This document shows positions 24,189 to 32,578 of a stretch of 64,000 nt of DNA, one piece after another. The position numbers were made by a program, and so were the translations under genes. Location of the stretch: positions 62,001 through 126,000 of the forward strand of contig NZ_JBGCBY010000015.1 of NCBI RefSeq assembly GCF_041262165.1. The letters are read 5' to 3'. Source of the stretch: Streptacidiphilus sp041262165. Its GTDB lineage: Bacteria > Actinomycetota > Actinomycetes > Streptomycetales > Streptomycetaceae. Numbering within the stretch: position 1 is the first letter of the stretch; each line of letters begins with the position of its first letter. Under the pieces are notes generated by a model. The model was not told the origin of the DNA. It saw only the letters and a list, made by a program, of their open reading frames with translations, and did not search any database.

Positions 24189-24507
24189 GTGCTGCAGCTA
24201 CTGCCGATCGGCGCGAAGGGCGACGCGCCGACGCGCACAGCCGGTGATCGGCTTGAGATTCTGACCGCATTGATGGCGGCACCGGCCTTCGGGACGTTGC
24301 TCCGCAAGGACGTCATCGTGGTGCCCGGCGACCATCGCACCTACGGGAGGGTATGCCGCCTGGACTCCTGCGAATGCGCATTGGAGCCCGGGCCACGACT
24401 ACTGCACGATCCATATGAAGCAGTGGCGACTTCTGCGGGCGGCCGGGAAGTCCATCACCGACTTCCTCATGGTCGTCCTCCACACAGATGACGGATGTGC
24501 TCGGTGA
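24189..24507 (+). pseudogene. Site-specific integrase N-terminal region remnant, frameshifted
   Basis: GTG 24189 reads RLEILTALMAAPAFGTLLRK then VIVVPGDHRTYGRVCRLDSC. The frame then shifts near 24392 and continues as HDYCTIHMKQWRLLRAAG and KSITDFL. From memory the Cys/His-rich start (C-x4-C ... C-x2-H) resembles the leader region of actinobacterial tyrosine recombinases. The catalytic domain is gone. The remaining ~80 bases before 24588 hold nothing recognisable. Confidence 0.45.
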
Positions 24508-24587
24508 CGCCGCGGATGCGGCACTGGTACGAGCATCTCCGTGAGGGCGGCTTGGGACATTCGCGGTGAGTGCAGAGCCGTTGGCGG

Positions 24588-25628
24588 TCAGCGCATGTTC
24601 CCACCGTGCCCGGTGTGGCCGGCGCCCCAGCGGATCGCGGCCGCGCCGGCGAAGTCACCCGCGTGGGCGAAACCGCTCAGCACCACCAGGTCGCCGTCCT
24701 TGATCTGACCCGAACGGATGGCGCGGTCCAGCGTGATGGGGATCGCAGCGCCGAACAGGTTTCCGCAGCTGTCGAAGGTGTCCGGGTGCCGATCTGCAGG
24801 CAACTGCAGCGCCTCGCGCCAGTTGTGCAGGAACGTGCGGTTGGGCTGGTTGGTCACCAGCAGGTCGATCTCCCTGGCGCTGAGCCCGAGTTGTCGGCAC
24901 AGGTCCGTGACCACCTCAGGCACCAGGCGGTTGCCGCGTTCCAGGACCGTGGCGACGCCGGCCTCGGTGAAGCCGATCCGCAGCTGGGACTTGCCGGGCT
25001 CCCAGTACTTGCGGCCGTCGTCGAGCACCGCGGTCATGTCGCCGCCGTAGTCGCTGATGTGCCGGGTCACCACGCCCAGCACGGGCGCGGAGGCTGACGT
25101 GGTCAGGTATCCCACCCCGCAGCCGTCGCCGGGGATCGCGGCCTGGGCCAGCGGGCGAACCTCGGACTGGGTGAACAACTGGCCCGCGGCGCTCTGGGCG
25201 TTGCAGATCAGCGCCGTCCGCGCGTCGGTGCTGGTGAGGATCTGCCGGGCCAGTTCGAGCATGTGGACGAAGGACGCGCATCCCGCATTGGCCACGTCGA
25301 TCAGGGATGTCGGCTTCAGCCCCAGCCGACGCGCCACCTCCGTTCCGGCGCCCACGAAAGGTGTGTCCGGGAGCTGACTGTGCATCAGCAAGACGTCCAC
25401 GGAGCGGATCTCGTCCGCTCCGTGCCGCTCGATGAGCGGCTGAACCGCGCGCTCGACCATGTCCACATTGGTCTCGTCCGCGGCCACGTGGTGACGTAGC
25501 GGCGGGACTTTGAACATAGGGTTGTCCCGGAGCTTATCCTCCGCGCCGGGGTACTCGGTGTAGAACTCGGCGGGGACCGGGTTACCGGGCAGGTAGCCGG
25601 CGACGTCGGTGAGGCTGACCGTGGTCAC
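24588..25628 (-). CDS. KASIII-like (FabH-fold) acyltransferase/condensing enzyme with altered active site
   Basis: 346 residues from GTG 25628, overlapping the upstream stop by four bases. The thiolase-fold active-site Cys117 sits in ANAGCASF, matching FabH Cys112. The FabH HQAN histidine is replaced: the site reads TNQPNRTF, with Asn260 in its place; Asn290 in CGNLFGAA fits FabH Asn274. Such secondary-metabolism KASIII relatives often transfer acyl groups to amines, alcohols or sugars instead of condensing with malonyl-ACP. It ends the GlxA - ThDP - SRPBCC - KASIII operon and could join or offload the product of the ThDP enzyme. The frame that stays open to 26063 lies inside the neighbouring gene and is not coding. 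Confidence 0.85.
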   Translation of the reverse strand: MTTVSLTDVAGYLPGNPVPAEFYTEYPGAEDKLRDNPMFKVPPLRHHVAADETNVDMVERAVQPLIERHGADEIRSVDVLLMHSQLPDTPFVGAGTEVARRLGLKPTSLIDVANAGCASFVHMLELARQILTSTDARTALICNAQSAAGQLFTQSEVRPLAQAAIPGDGCGVGYLTTSASAPVLGVVTRHISDYGGDMTAVLDDGRKYWEPGKSQLRIGFTEAGVATVLERGNRLVPEVVTDLCRQLGLSAREIDLLVTNQPNRTFLHNWREALQLPADRHPDTFDSCGNLFGAAIPITLDRAIRSGQIKDGDLVVLSGFAHAGDFAGAAAIRWGAGHTGHGGNMR

Positions 25629-26278
25629 CGCGTCACCGTCGCGCGGGGGGAGCTGCTGACCGGGAGACCGCGCTGGTGGCGGTGCTCCAGGATGGCTTTG
25701 AGGTTCGCCATCTCCACGGTGTGGCCGGCATAGAAGAGGTCCCAGTAGTCGCCCACCCACGGCCGGTCCGCCCGCGGGGAGAGGTCGGGGTACGGGTTCC
25801 GGTCGTAGTACGGGTGGCGGCAGTTGGTCCAGGTGATCACGGAACCGGGCTTGTCGAACACCAGCTGGGCCGGGACGACCCGCATCAGGTAGACCATCCA
25901 GAGCTTGTCGCTCTGGTCCCAGGAGCAGTGGAAGTCCACCGTCATGGCCTCGGCATTGGCCACCACCTTGCAGTAGATCCTGGTCTTCTCCTCCAGACGG
26001 TCGTCCCCAGCCCACAGGCCCGGGGTGCCGGTGGGCGCGAAATCCCGAAGGCTGAACGTCCACTCCTCCAGGTGGTGACCCTGGCGTAGGTACTCGTACG
26101 CCAGCTCCGGTGGGCAGTCGACGTACTCCTGAATCGTGCAGTAGCGACCGTAGACCTGCTGGTGCGGATAGGCCGGACGGGTCAGCTCCGCGCAGCGCGC
26201 CATCAGCTGCTGCAGATCGGTGTTCTCCACCCGGGTCAGGCCAGGGACGTTAGCCAACCGGTACGGGTCCGCGTTCAT
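25625..26278 (-). CDS. SRPBCC / START-fold protein (cyclase- or aromatase-like)
   Basis: 217 residues from ATG 26278. The pattern YVDCPPELAYEYLRQGHHLEEWTFSLR is the usual first strand and helix of Bet v1/SRPBCC proteins, followed by TRIYCKVVANAEAMTVDFHC and a C-terminal long helix (DLFYAGHTVEMANLKAILEH). These proteins hold hydrophobic ligands and act as cyclases, aromatases or ligand carriers. The ATG lies 29 bases inside the end of the ThDP-enzyme gene, and the stop overlaps the KASIII start, so translation of all three is coupled. Substrate unknown. Confidence 0.75.
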   Translation of the reverse strand: MNADPYRLANVPGLTRVENTDLQQLMARCAELTRPAYPHQQVYGRYCTIQEYVDCPPELAYEYLRQGHHLEEWTFSLRDFAPTGTPGLWAGDDRLEEKTRIYCKVVANAEAMTVDFHCSWDQSDKLWMVYLMRVVPAQLVFDKPGSVITWTNCRHPYYDRNPYPDLSPRADRPWVGDYWDLFYAGHTVEMANLKAILEHRHQRGLPVSSSPRATVTR

Positions 26279-27971
26279 GGGAGCTCTCCTCGCTCTCGGC
26301 CGGCACCGGGCCGGCGACGTTCAGGAAGGGAAGGAACGGTGGTATCTCAGCGGGGTCGAAGTCGAGCGTGACGAAGGCGGGGCCGCTGTTCGTGTTGCTC
26401 CGCAGAAGCGCCCGGCGCAGGTGCGCGCCGTCGCCAGCCCGGGTCACGTCCAGGCTGGGGAACATCCCCGCCACGCCCGCAGCGATGTCGGCCGGGCGGA
26501 ACAGATTGCTGCGATGCGGCGCTCCGAGGAAGATCTGCTCGCGAGTGGCACACATCGCATGTGCGTTGTTGTTGAAGATCACGAAGGTGACCGGCGCCGC
26601 GTACTCGACCGCCGTGTGCACCTCCATGCCGTGCATGAAGAACGCCCCGTCACCCGCGATCACGTAGGTCCGCTGCCCGGTGGCGAGGGCTGCGCCGATA
26701 CCGGCGCCGAAGGTGTAGCCCATCCCGCCCATGCCGAGGGCCACCACGAAGCGGCCGTGGCGCGGGGCAGGCAGCAGATGGATCGCGCTGGCCCCGGCGT
26801 TCCCGGCGTCGACGAAGACGTGCGCGTCCGGCGGCAGGGCGGCCTCCACCGCGGCCACCGCCGCGGCGTAGGAGGTGGTGCCACGGCTTGTCGGCGGAGT
26901 CGGCAGAGGTGAGGGACCGGCGTGCTCCGGTGCCTGCCGCACACCGGCGTCGAGTCGGCCGGCGACCGTGCGCAGGCTGTCCCGCAGCGCGCCCCGCAGT
27001 GCGATCCCGGGCACGAACGGCGGCTCGGGGTCGATGCAGATCACCGGAGTCCCGGCCAAGGCGGGATCGAGCCCGCCGCGCGCGACCTCCGGCAGCCGGG
27101 TGCCCACCAGCAGGCAGACGTCGGCACGACGCAGGCAGTCCGTCACATTCTGATGCCCCATCACTCCGGCCACCCCGGCGAACCGGTGGTCATGGTTGTC
27201 GAAGACATCCTTGGCGTCCGGGGTGACCGCCACCCAGGCGCCGAGTCGGCCCGCCACCTCGGCCAGCTCCGCCCGCGCGCCCGACGCGGCCACCCCCTCA
27301 CCGGCGATGACCAGGACCCTTCGCGCGCTCCGCAGCAGTTCCAGCGCTCGGTCCTGGAGCCGGGGCTCCGGCCGTGGTTTCGGTACGGCCGGAGCTGGCA
27401 CCGGGTCCCGGACCGTGATCAGTGCCTGGAACACGTCCTTGGGCAGCAGGAGCACCGCGGGCCCCTTGGGGTCGGAGCCGGCCGCCGCGATGGCCTGCGG
27501 CAGCAGCTCCGCGATCGAGTCCGGGTCCTCGACCCGGGCGCAGAAGCGGGACACGGGAGCGAAAAGCTCCCGCGCGTCGAAGGAGCCCGCCCTGCCGCTG
27601 GTGTCCTGGAACGCGCCGCGGCCCTGCGACCCGGTGGGCGGCTGACCCACCAGTGCCAGCACCGGTACCCGCGAGGCACGCGCCTCCGCCAGGCCTGCCA
27701 GCAGATTGACCGCGCCACCGCCCGAGGTGGCCACGACCACGCCGATGCGACCGGTGGCCCGGGCGTGCCCGTCCGCCATGGTGGCGGCGGAGAACTCGTG
27801 CTTGGCCACGACGGTGCGGATCGGACTGTCCGCGGCATGGAGGGCGTTGTACAGGTCCTCGATGTTCGCGCCACCGACGCCGAACACATGACTGACTCCG
27901 GCTCCGGCCAGCTCTTCCGCGAGGTAGTCGGCGAGCCGGACCTTGCCGGGTGGACGGGCCTTGGCAGTCAT
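26250..27971 (-). CDS. Thiamine diphosphate-dependent enzyme, acetolactate-synthase-like
   Basis: 573 residues from ATG 27971, overlapping the regulator stop by four bases. The three ThDP-enzyme domains are in order: a pyrimidine-binding domain with the conserved Glu59 (AKHEFSAATMADG), a central Rossmann-like domain, and a C-terminal cofactor domain with GDGAFFMHG ... FVIFNNNAH (the GDG-x(25-30)-NN motif). The branch is acetolactate synthase/benzoylformate decarboxylase-like. It would decarboxylate a 2-oxo acid and either release an aldehyde or make an acyloin. There is no small regulatory subunit nearby, so housekeeping branched-chain synthesis is unlikely. Its tight coupling with SRPBCC and KASIII genes points to a small secondary pathway. 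Confidence 0.88.
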   Translation of the reverse strand: MTAKARPPGKVRLADYLAEELAGAGVSHVFGVGGANIEDLYNALHAADSPIRTVVAKHEFSAATMADGHARATGRIGVVVATSGGGAVNLLAGLAEARASRVPVLALVGQPPTGSQGRGAFQDTSGRAGSFDARELFAPVSRFCARVEDPDSIAELLPQAIAAAGSDPKGPAVLLLPKDVFQALITVRDPVPAPAVPKPRPEPRLQDRALELLRSARRVLVIAGEGVAASGARAELAEVAGRLGAWVAVTPDAKDVFDNHDHRFAGVAGVMGHQNVTDCLRRADVCLLVGTRLPEVARGGLDPALAGTPVICIDPEPPFVPGIALRGALRDSLRTVAGRLDAGVRQAPEHAGPSPLPTPPTSRGTTSYAAAVAAVEAALPPDAHVFVDAGNAGASAIHLLPAPRHGRFVVALGMGGMGYTFGAGIGAALATGQRTYVIAGDGAFFMHGMEVHTAVEYAAPVTFVIFNNNAHAMCATREQIFLGAPHRSNLFRPADIAAGVAGMFPSLDVTRAGDGAHLRRALLRSNTNSGPAFVTLDFDPAEIPPFLPFLNVAGPVPAESEESSHERGPVPVG

Positions 27972-28984
27972 ACGGGACTCCTGTCCGCATGGTCGGGCCG
28001 CACGATGAGGCCGGACGGTGCGATGGACTGGAAGCGATGGCGGTACTCGTTCGGGCTCAGTTCGAAGGCCCGGCCGAAGGAGCGGAAGAAGGTCTCCGGG
28101 GCCGGAAACCCGCAGCGGCGGGCGATCTGATTGACCGGCAGATCCGTGGCCTCCAGGAGATTGCGGGCCCGGGCGATCCGCATCTGTTCGATGTACTGGC
28201 CGGGAGGCGTGCCCACCTCGCGCCGGAACACCCGGGCGAAGTTGCGCACACTCATATGCGCGCGCTCGGCGATCTCGGGTACGGGGAGCGGTTGGTCGAG
28301 GTTGTCCAGGATCCACTCCTGAGCGGCGCGAATGGGGGCACGATCGGCGAGTTGGGCCTCCAGAATCGTGCTGAACTGCGCCTGCCCTCCGTTCCGCTTG
28401 AAGTACAGCACCAGGAACCGTGCCATCTTCAGTGCGAACGCCGCACCGTGGTCGGCTTCGACCAGGGCGAGCGCCATGTCTATCCCAGTGGACACCCCGG
28501 CCGAGGTCACGAAGCGGCCGTCCCAGACGAAGATCGGCTCGCAGTCCACCGTCACATCCGGATACTGCTGAGCCATCACCTCGCAAAAGGCCCAATGAGT
28601 CGTGGCGCGCCGGCCTTTGAGCAGACCCGCCTCGGCGAGCAGGAAGGCCCCGCCACACACGGAGGCCACCCTGCGGGACCTGGCGGCCGCCCGACCGATC
28701 CAGGAGACCAACTCCCGGTCTCCCAGCGCATCCTTGAGACCCCATCCGCCGGGGACGAGGAGCGTGTCGATCGGCCCCTCTCCCGCTTCCAGCGGCTCGG
28801 CCTCGATCACCATGCCGGAGCAGGTCCGCACGAGCGGCGCGTCGGCCGAGACGAACTCGATCCGATAGCCGCCGGCCGACTCGCGGAGTTGCCGACTCAC
28901 GGTGTCGAACACCTCGATCGGCCCCACGATGTCCAGTGCTTGCGCACCCGAATAGACCACCACCACAACACGTCGCTGAAGCAT
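27968..28984 (-). CDS. GlxA-type AraC family regulator with DJ-1/PfpI domain
   Basis: 338 residues from ATG 28984 (AGG about eight bases upstream); a GTG at 28990 is the alternative. Residues 1-180 form a DJ-1/PfpI amidotransferase-like domain with the nucleophile-elbow Cys in ASVCGGAFLLAEAG and an STGIDMALALVE helix. The C-terminal ~100 residues are an AraC double helix-turn-helix: VPEIAERAHMSVRNFARVFRRE and VNQIARRCGFPAPETFFRSF. GlxA regulators commonly govern metabolism of small amines or aldehydes and secondary metabolism. It leads the four-gene operon, overlapping the ThDP-enzyme start by four bases, so it is a cluster-situated regulator. Confidence 0.9.
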   Translation of the reverse strand: MLQRRVVVVVYSGAQALDIVGPIEVFDTVSRQLRESAGGYRIEFVSADAPLVRTCSGMVIEAEPLEAGEGPIDTLLVPGGWGLKDALGDRELVSWIGRAAARSRRVASVCGGAFLLAEAGLLKGRRATTHWAFCEVMAQQYPDVTVDCEPIFVWDGRFVTSAGVSTGIDMALALVEADHGAAFALKMARFLVLYFKRNGGQAQFSTILEAQLADRAPIRAAQEWILDNLDQPLPVPEIAERAHMSVRNFARVFRREVGTPPGQYIEQMRIARARNLLEATDLPVNQIARRCGFPAPETFFRSFGRAFELSPNEYRHRFQSIAPSGLIVRPDHADRSPV

Positions 28985-29167
28985 CGTCACAGCCTGTATC
29001 CAGCATGGGGTGTCCGCAATGACGGCTTGTTGACGAATTCGGCCACGCGGTCGGGCCGGGGAGTGTCGAACTTCTACTGACCTTGCATGTTCACGGCGAG
29101 TCAGAGGCGGCTGTGATGTTGGTCATAATCCCGGCCGTGCCCGGGCAGGGCACTGCCGCCGACCCGG

Positions 29168-29287
29168 ATGACCGGGCTCCTCGGCCCTAATGGGGCCGGC
29201 AAGTCCACGACGATGCAAATGATCCTGGGCCCGGACGGTGCGACTGCCGACAATGCCATCCATGCAGATCACGGCCCTGCCGGGTGA
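29168..29287 (+). pseudogene. ABC transporter ATPase fragment (Walker A)
   Basis: ATG 29168 reads MTGLLGPNGAGKSTTMQMIL followed by GPDGATADN, a Walker A motif with the usual following helix of drug-export ABC ATPases (normally VTGLLGPNGAGKSTTMRMIL...). After about 30 codons the similarity stops, and a TGA follows at 29285. No Q-loop, signature or Walker B remains. Confidence 0.6.
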
Positions 29288-29307
29288 CTGCGGCATGATG
29301 ATCACTC

Positions 29308-29440
29308 GTGTTGCTTCGCCTCGCCTACCTGGCCGTCACCAATGCCTTCGCGGCCATGCGGTTGCTACCGATGAGCGACCGCGAAAGGACACGGAGATCT
29401 TCAGGCTGCGAAGCCACCCCCATGGGACTCTCGGGACCGG
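29308..29440 (+). pseudogene. N-terminal fragment of integrase-core transposase, frameshifted
   Basis: GTG 29308 reads LLRLAYLAVTNAFAAMRLL then PMSDRER; one base later the frame that fits is KDTEIFRLR. This is the start of a common Streptomyces integrase-type transposase (usually LLRLAYLxVTNxFALLRLLP, MSDRDKDxEILALRHQ). It is broken right after this point. Confidence 0.55.
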
Positions 29441-29451
29441 CCGGGGCCCCG

Positions 29452-29760
29452 TCAACCGGCCCAGTGGCAGAACGCCTCGATCCACTGCGCACCTTCGGGC
29501 GCGGGTGACGGAAGGGGAAGGTCGAGGATCCCGATCGCCTGCCGATGCACCCCACGGGAGCAGACGGCCACAATCTGACTGCCACGGAGATCAACGGCTT
29601 CGACGACGACCGCCACCCCGAGCACCACCGTCTCGAAGGGGACAGCCAAGTATTCGTCGATCATCGCGTGCCAACCGGAGGGCGCTTCGTCCTCGTCGTA
29701 GCAGTCGACCGTGGCTTCCTCGGCCATCGCCTCGAGCTGTGCTCTGCTCATCGTGCTCAT
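29452..29760 (-). CDS. Small acidic protein (resembles actinobacterial 'calcium-binding' family)
   Basis: 102 residues from ATG 29760; a second in-frame ATG at 29751 is possible, and neither has a strong ribosome site. The body, with DEYLAVPFETVVLGVAVVVEAVDL and CSRGVHRQAIGILDLPLPSP and ending GAQWIEAFCHW, resembles from memory a short family annotated as calcium-binding (PF11535-like). Function is unproven; no EF-hand is visible. The frame continuing upstream to 30141 contains no recognisable domain and is not treated as coding. It lies just downstream of mobile-element relics, and 29761-29978 holds nothing recognisable. Confidence 0.65.
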   Translation of the reverse strand: MSTMSRAQLEAMAEEATVDCYDEDEAPSGWHAMIDEYLAVPFETVVLGVAVVVEAVDLRGSQIVAVCSRGVHRQAIGILDLPLPSPAPEGAQWIEAFCHWAG

Positions 29761-29978
29761 GGCGGCAGAGCGTATCCAAGGTGTCGCCATCCGATGGTGG
29801 GAAGCAGAGAGCTCGTCTCTCCGCACCGGGCCAGCTCGGCGGCTGAATGTGAATGCGGTGAGGCGGGGGGTAGGTGTTTCACCGGACGATCGCGGAACGC
29901 GCGAATCAGGCCGGCCAGGCGGCTGATGGCTAGCTGTGAAGCAGTTCCCGGCGCCGCAGTGAAGCAGTCCCGAGACGT

Positions 29979-30467
29979 TCAGAGCCAGCGGCGGACCCTG
30001 CGCCGGTACTTGGCATACTCGTCGAACCGGAAGGCGAGGTACTCCTCCTCCCGCTCGATGACCAGCCGCTGTACCGCGAACAGCACCAAGGGCAGGTCGA
30101 TCAGCGGCCACCACGACCCCGCCAGCAGTGCGCCGCCGCACTGGGCGAGAGCGAGCCCGGTGTACATCGGGTTCCGCGAGACCTGGTAGACGCCCGTGGT
30201 CACCAGCGTGGACACAGCGTGGTGCGGCACGATCGTGCTACGCCGTCGCAGGATCTCCCGCGCGCCGCCGGCCGCCAGCACGGCGCCCCCGACGACGGCC
30301 ACGGCGCCGAGCGCGCCGGTAACCGGCCGCCCGCCAAGCGGCAGCGGTACCCTGCGATGCAGCGCCATGCCAGCGGCGAATCCGCCGACGTAGTACAACG
30401 GCGGCGGAATGGGGAACACCCGCGCACCACCGCCGCCGTTCTCCTGCTCCTGTTCGGGGGCGCTCAC
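29979..30467 (-). CDS. Isoprenylcysteine carboxyl methyltransferase-like membrane protein
   Basis: 162 residues from GTG 30467, chosen because GAGGAG lies seven bases upstream. Four to five hydrophobic spans are followed by GVYQVSRNPMYTGLAL, the diagnostic RNPMY motif of the ICMT/phospholipid methyltransferase (PEMT) superfamily, and a C-terminal EREEEYLAFRFDEYAKYRRRVRRW, which matches the family's closing helix. It probably methylates a lipid or membrane-bound carboxyl/thiol group with S-adenosylmethionine. Bacterial members are largely uncharacterised. It stands alone. Confidence 0.85.
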   Translation of the reverse strand: MSAPEQEQENGGGGARVFPIPPPLYYVGGFAAGMALHRRVPLPLGGRPVTGALGAVAVVGGAVLAAGGAREILRRRSTIVPHHAVSTLVTTGVYQVSRNPMYTGLALAQCGGALLAGSWWPLIDLPLVLFAVQRLVIEREEEYLAFRFDEYAKYRRRVRRWL

Positions 30468-31027
30468 ACCCAGCTCCTCTCGCCCGGCCCATACGGCGTG
30501 CCCGGCAAGCGGCACGCTTCACGGCCGACCGGGGCCATCTCCCATCTTCCCCCGCTCGCACACCCACCGCCTACGGGGGCGACCCGCCGTTGTCGGCCTC
30601 CAACGGCTCGAGGAGGCGCCCAGCCGACTGGGCAGCGCGGATCGCCCGTTGCTCGGGCTGGGGCAGTCCCACTGCCAGAAGTTCGCGCACTCGGCAACCC
30701 GTTCGACGCACAGGCCCGCCGATCTGCCTCCGATAACGAAGGCCAGTCCGGGCCCAAAGCACTACGAGAGCGTTGCGCGCACTCAGGAGTCCGACTCCCT
30801 GTCGGCTGTGGACCGCTCCACCTGACTGCGGGTGGCCCTGGATCCTGTCGGCGCAAGCGTTGTGGCGACGGGGAATTGTCGCAGGCCAGGACTGATGACG
30901 TGGGCCGGGAGTGGTGTGATTCACCCGTTCGGGGTCGTGGGAGATGTGCGGCTGCTGCCTGCTGACGGTCTGGGAGAGGACGCTGGCTCGAGAGGGCAGT
31001 GCGCCGGGCGGAAGAAGGTGAGGGCTC
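30468..31027. other. 560-bp gene-poor stretch before the recombinase
   Basis: No frame here has recognisable domains or convincing codon bias on either strand. It is the natural place for the recombinase promoter and perhaps an old attachment site, but no repeat pair with other parts of the window was found by eye. Confidence 0.4.
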
Positions 31028-32464
31028 ATGGCCTGGTCTGTGGTGGCCGAGCAGTCCGCGATGCCGGGAGTGGACGTCCTGGCGGCGTGGGCGGATCGGT
31101 GTCGCGAGACGGCGGCGCCCGCCGCGGCCAGGGGTTTGCGATTCGCGTTCTACGGCAGGGTCTCCACTGAGGAGCATCAGGATCCCGCCACCTCGCGTGC
31201 CTGGCAGCTGCTGCGAGCTCAGGCCCTGATCTGCGGGCACGGTCGGATTGTGGCGGAGTTCTTCGATGTCGGCCACAGTCGTGCCCTGCCCTGGGCCCGC
31301 AGGCCCGAGGCCGCCGCGCTGCTGGCCGCCCTTGCCAATCCCGACCGGGACTTTGACGCGATCGTGATCGGATCGAGCGAACGGGCCTTCCACGGCAACC
31401 AGTTCACCGTGATGGCGCCGCTGTTCGACCACTACGGCGTCACCGCGTGGATACCGGAACTGGGCGGCGCTGCGGATCCCAAGGTGGCCGGGCACGAGGA
31501 GCTGATGGTGCTGCTCGGGATCCTCGCCAAGCGTGAGGTCACCCGGGCCCGCATCCGGGTCCGAAACGCCATGACCGTCCAGGCCCGCGACCAGGGCCGG
31601 TATCTGGGTGGCCGGCCTCCGTACGGCTATCGCCTGGTGGATGCGGGGCCGCACCCCAATCGGGCACTGGCCCGCCGCGGCGTGCGCCTGCAGCGCCTCG
31701 ACCCCGACCCGCACTGCGCTCCGACCGTGAGGTGGATCTTCGCCCAGCGCCTGGCCGGGCACAGCATCGCCAGGATCACCAGGGCCCTCAACGACGCGGC
31801 CATGCCCTGCCCCTCGGCGGCCGACCCGCAGCGCAACCCGCACCGGACCGCCGAGCAGTGGACGCTGACCGCGCTGAGGGCCATCCTTGCCAACCCCCGC
31901 TACACCGGCCGCCAGGTCTGGAACCGCCAGCGCACCGACCACGAACTGATCGACCCGGACAACACCACCCTTGGCCACCGCGACGTCATGCGCTGGAACA
32001 CCCCCGACGACTGGGCCATCTCCCACAAGCAGGCGCACCCGGCGCTGGTCAGCGAGGCCGACTTCGTCGCCGCCCAGCACGTCCGGGCCTCCCGCGAGGT
32101 AACGCCGGGCCGCGCATATCGGCTGGCCGGGATTCTGCGTTGTGGTCTGTGCGGCCGCCGGATGGACTCCCACTGGGCCCATCAGCGCCCCGGCTACCGC
32201 TGCCGACACGGCCACAACAGCGCCACCACTCCGCATCCCGACCAGCGACGCAACGCGTACGTGCGTGAGGACCTGATCCTGGCCCACCTGCCAGCCCTCG
32301 TCCTGCGCCTCAGAGCTGCCGTCGCGGGCATGGCCGACGAGCCGCCCACCGTCCTCGAGGCAGCCGAGTACCTGCGTGCCAGGGGTATCACGCTGACCTA
32401 CGACGCCGGGGCCAGGACCCTTACCGCCGACACTGAGCGAGCCGAGAGGATCCTGATTGGCTGA
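31028..32464 (+). CDS. Large serine recombinase (resolvase/invertase superfamily)
   Basis: 478 residues from ATG 31028 with GAAGGTGAGGG upstream. The N-terminal catalytic domain has FYGRVSTEEHQDP with nucleophile Ser46, and RARIRVRNAM fits the start of helix E. A recombinase domain follows (GGRPPYGYRLVD ... WTLTALRAILANPRYTGRQVW), then a zinc beta-ribbon (LRCGLCGRRM ... YRCRHGHNS). These enzymes integrate and excise phages and integrative elements. The C-terminal tail is short, and an extended coiled coil is not obvious. It lies 115 bp from the 3' end of tRNA-Leu, but no phage or element genes accompany it, so it may be the last trace of an integrated element or a stand-alone recombinase. Confidence 0.9.
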   Translation: MAWSVVAEQSAMPGVDVLAAWADRCRETAAPAAARGLRFAFYGRVSTEEHQDPATSRAWQLLRAQALICGHGRIVAEFFDVGHSRALPWARRPEAAALLAALANPDRDFDAIVIGSSERAFHGNQFTVMAPLFDHYGVTAWIPELGGAADPKVAGHEELMVLLGILAKREVTRARIRVRNAMTVQARDQGRYLGGRPPYGYRLVDAGPHPNRALARRGVRLQRLDPDPHCAPTVRWIFAQRLAGHSIARITRALNDAAMPCPSAADPQRNPHRTAEQWTLTALRAILANPRYTGRQVWNRQRTDHELIDPDNTTLGHRDVMRWNTPDDWAISHKQAHPALVSEADFVAAQHVRASREVTPGRAYRLAGILRCGLCGRRMDSHWAHQRPGYRCRHGHNSATTPHPDQRRNAYVREDLILAHLPALVLRLRAAVAGMADEPPTVLEAAEYLRARGITLTYDAGARTLTADTERAERILIG

Positions 32465-32578
32465 GACATGCGACGAGCTGAGGACGATACGGAACGACGA
32501 ACGCCCAAACCTGGCCGAAGGCCTGGAACGGGCGCCGATTCACGGTGCCCGGAAACCAAGCACCGTGGGGTAAGAGTG

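Larger units (their letters stand above)
28991..29451. other. 461-bp stretch holding gene relics only
   Basis: The stretch begins with the promoter side of the GlxA operon (28991-29100), where no clear -10/-35 could be picked. It then holds an ABC ATPase Walker A fragment (29168-29287) and an integrase start fragment (29308-29440), both listed separately. No complete gene is supported. Confidence 0.5.

Noticed and set aside
26250..27971. Call as housekeeping acetolactate synthase IlvB
   Set aside because: No ilvN or ilvC adjoins it, and it is embedded in an operon with KASIII and SRPBCC genes.
30468..31027. Possible attachment site for the serine recombinase
   Set aside because: No matching core repeat could be found by eye elsewhere in the window, so no att site is claimed.
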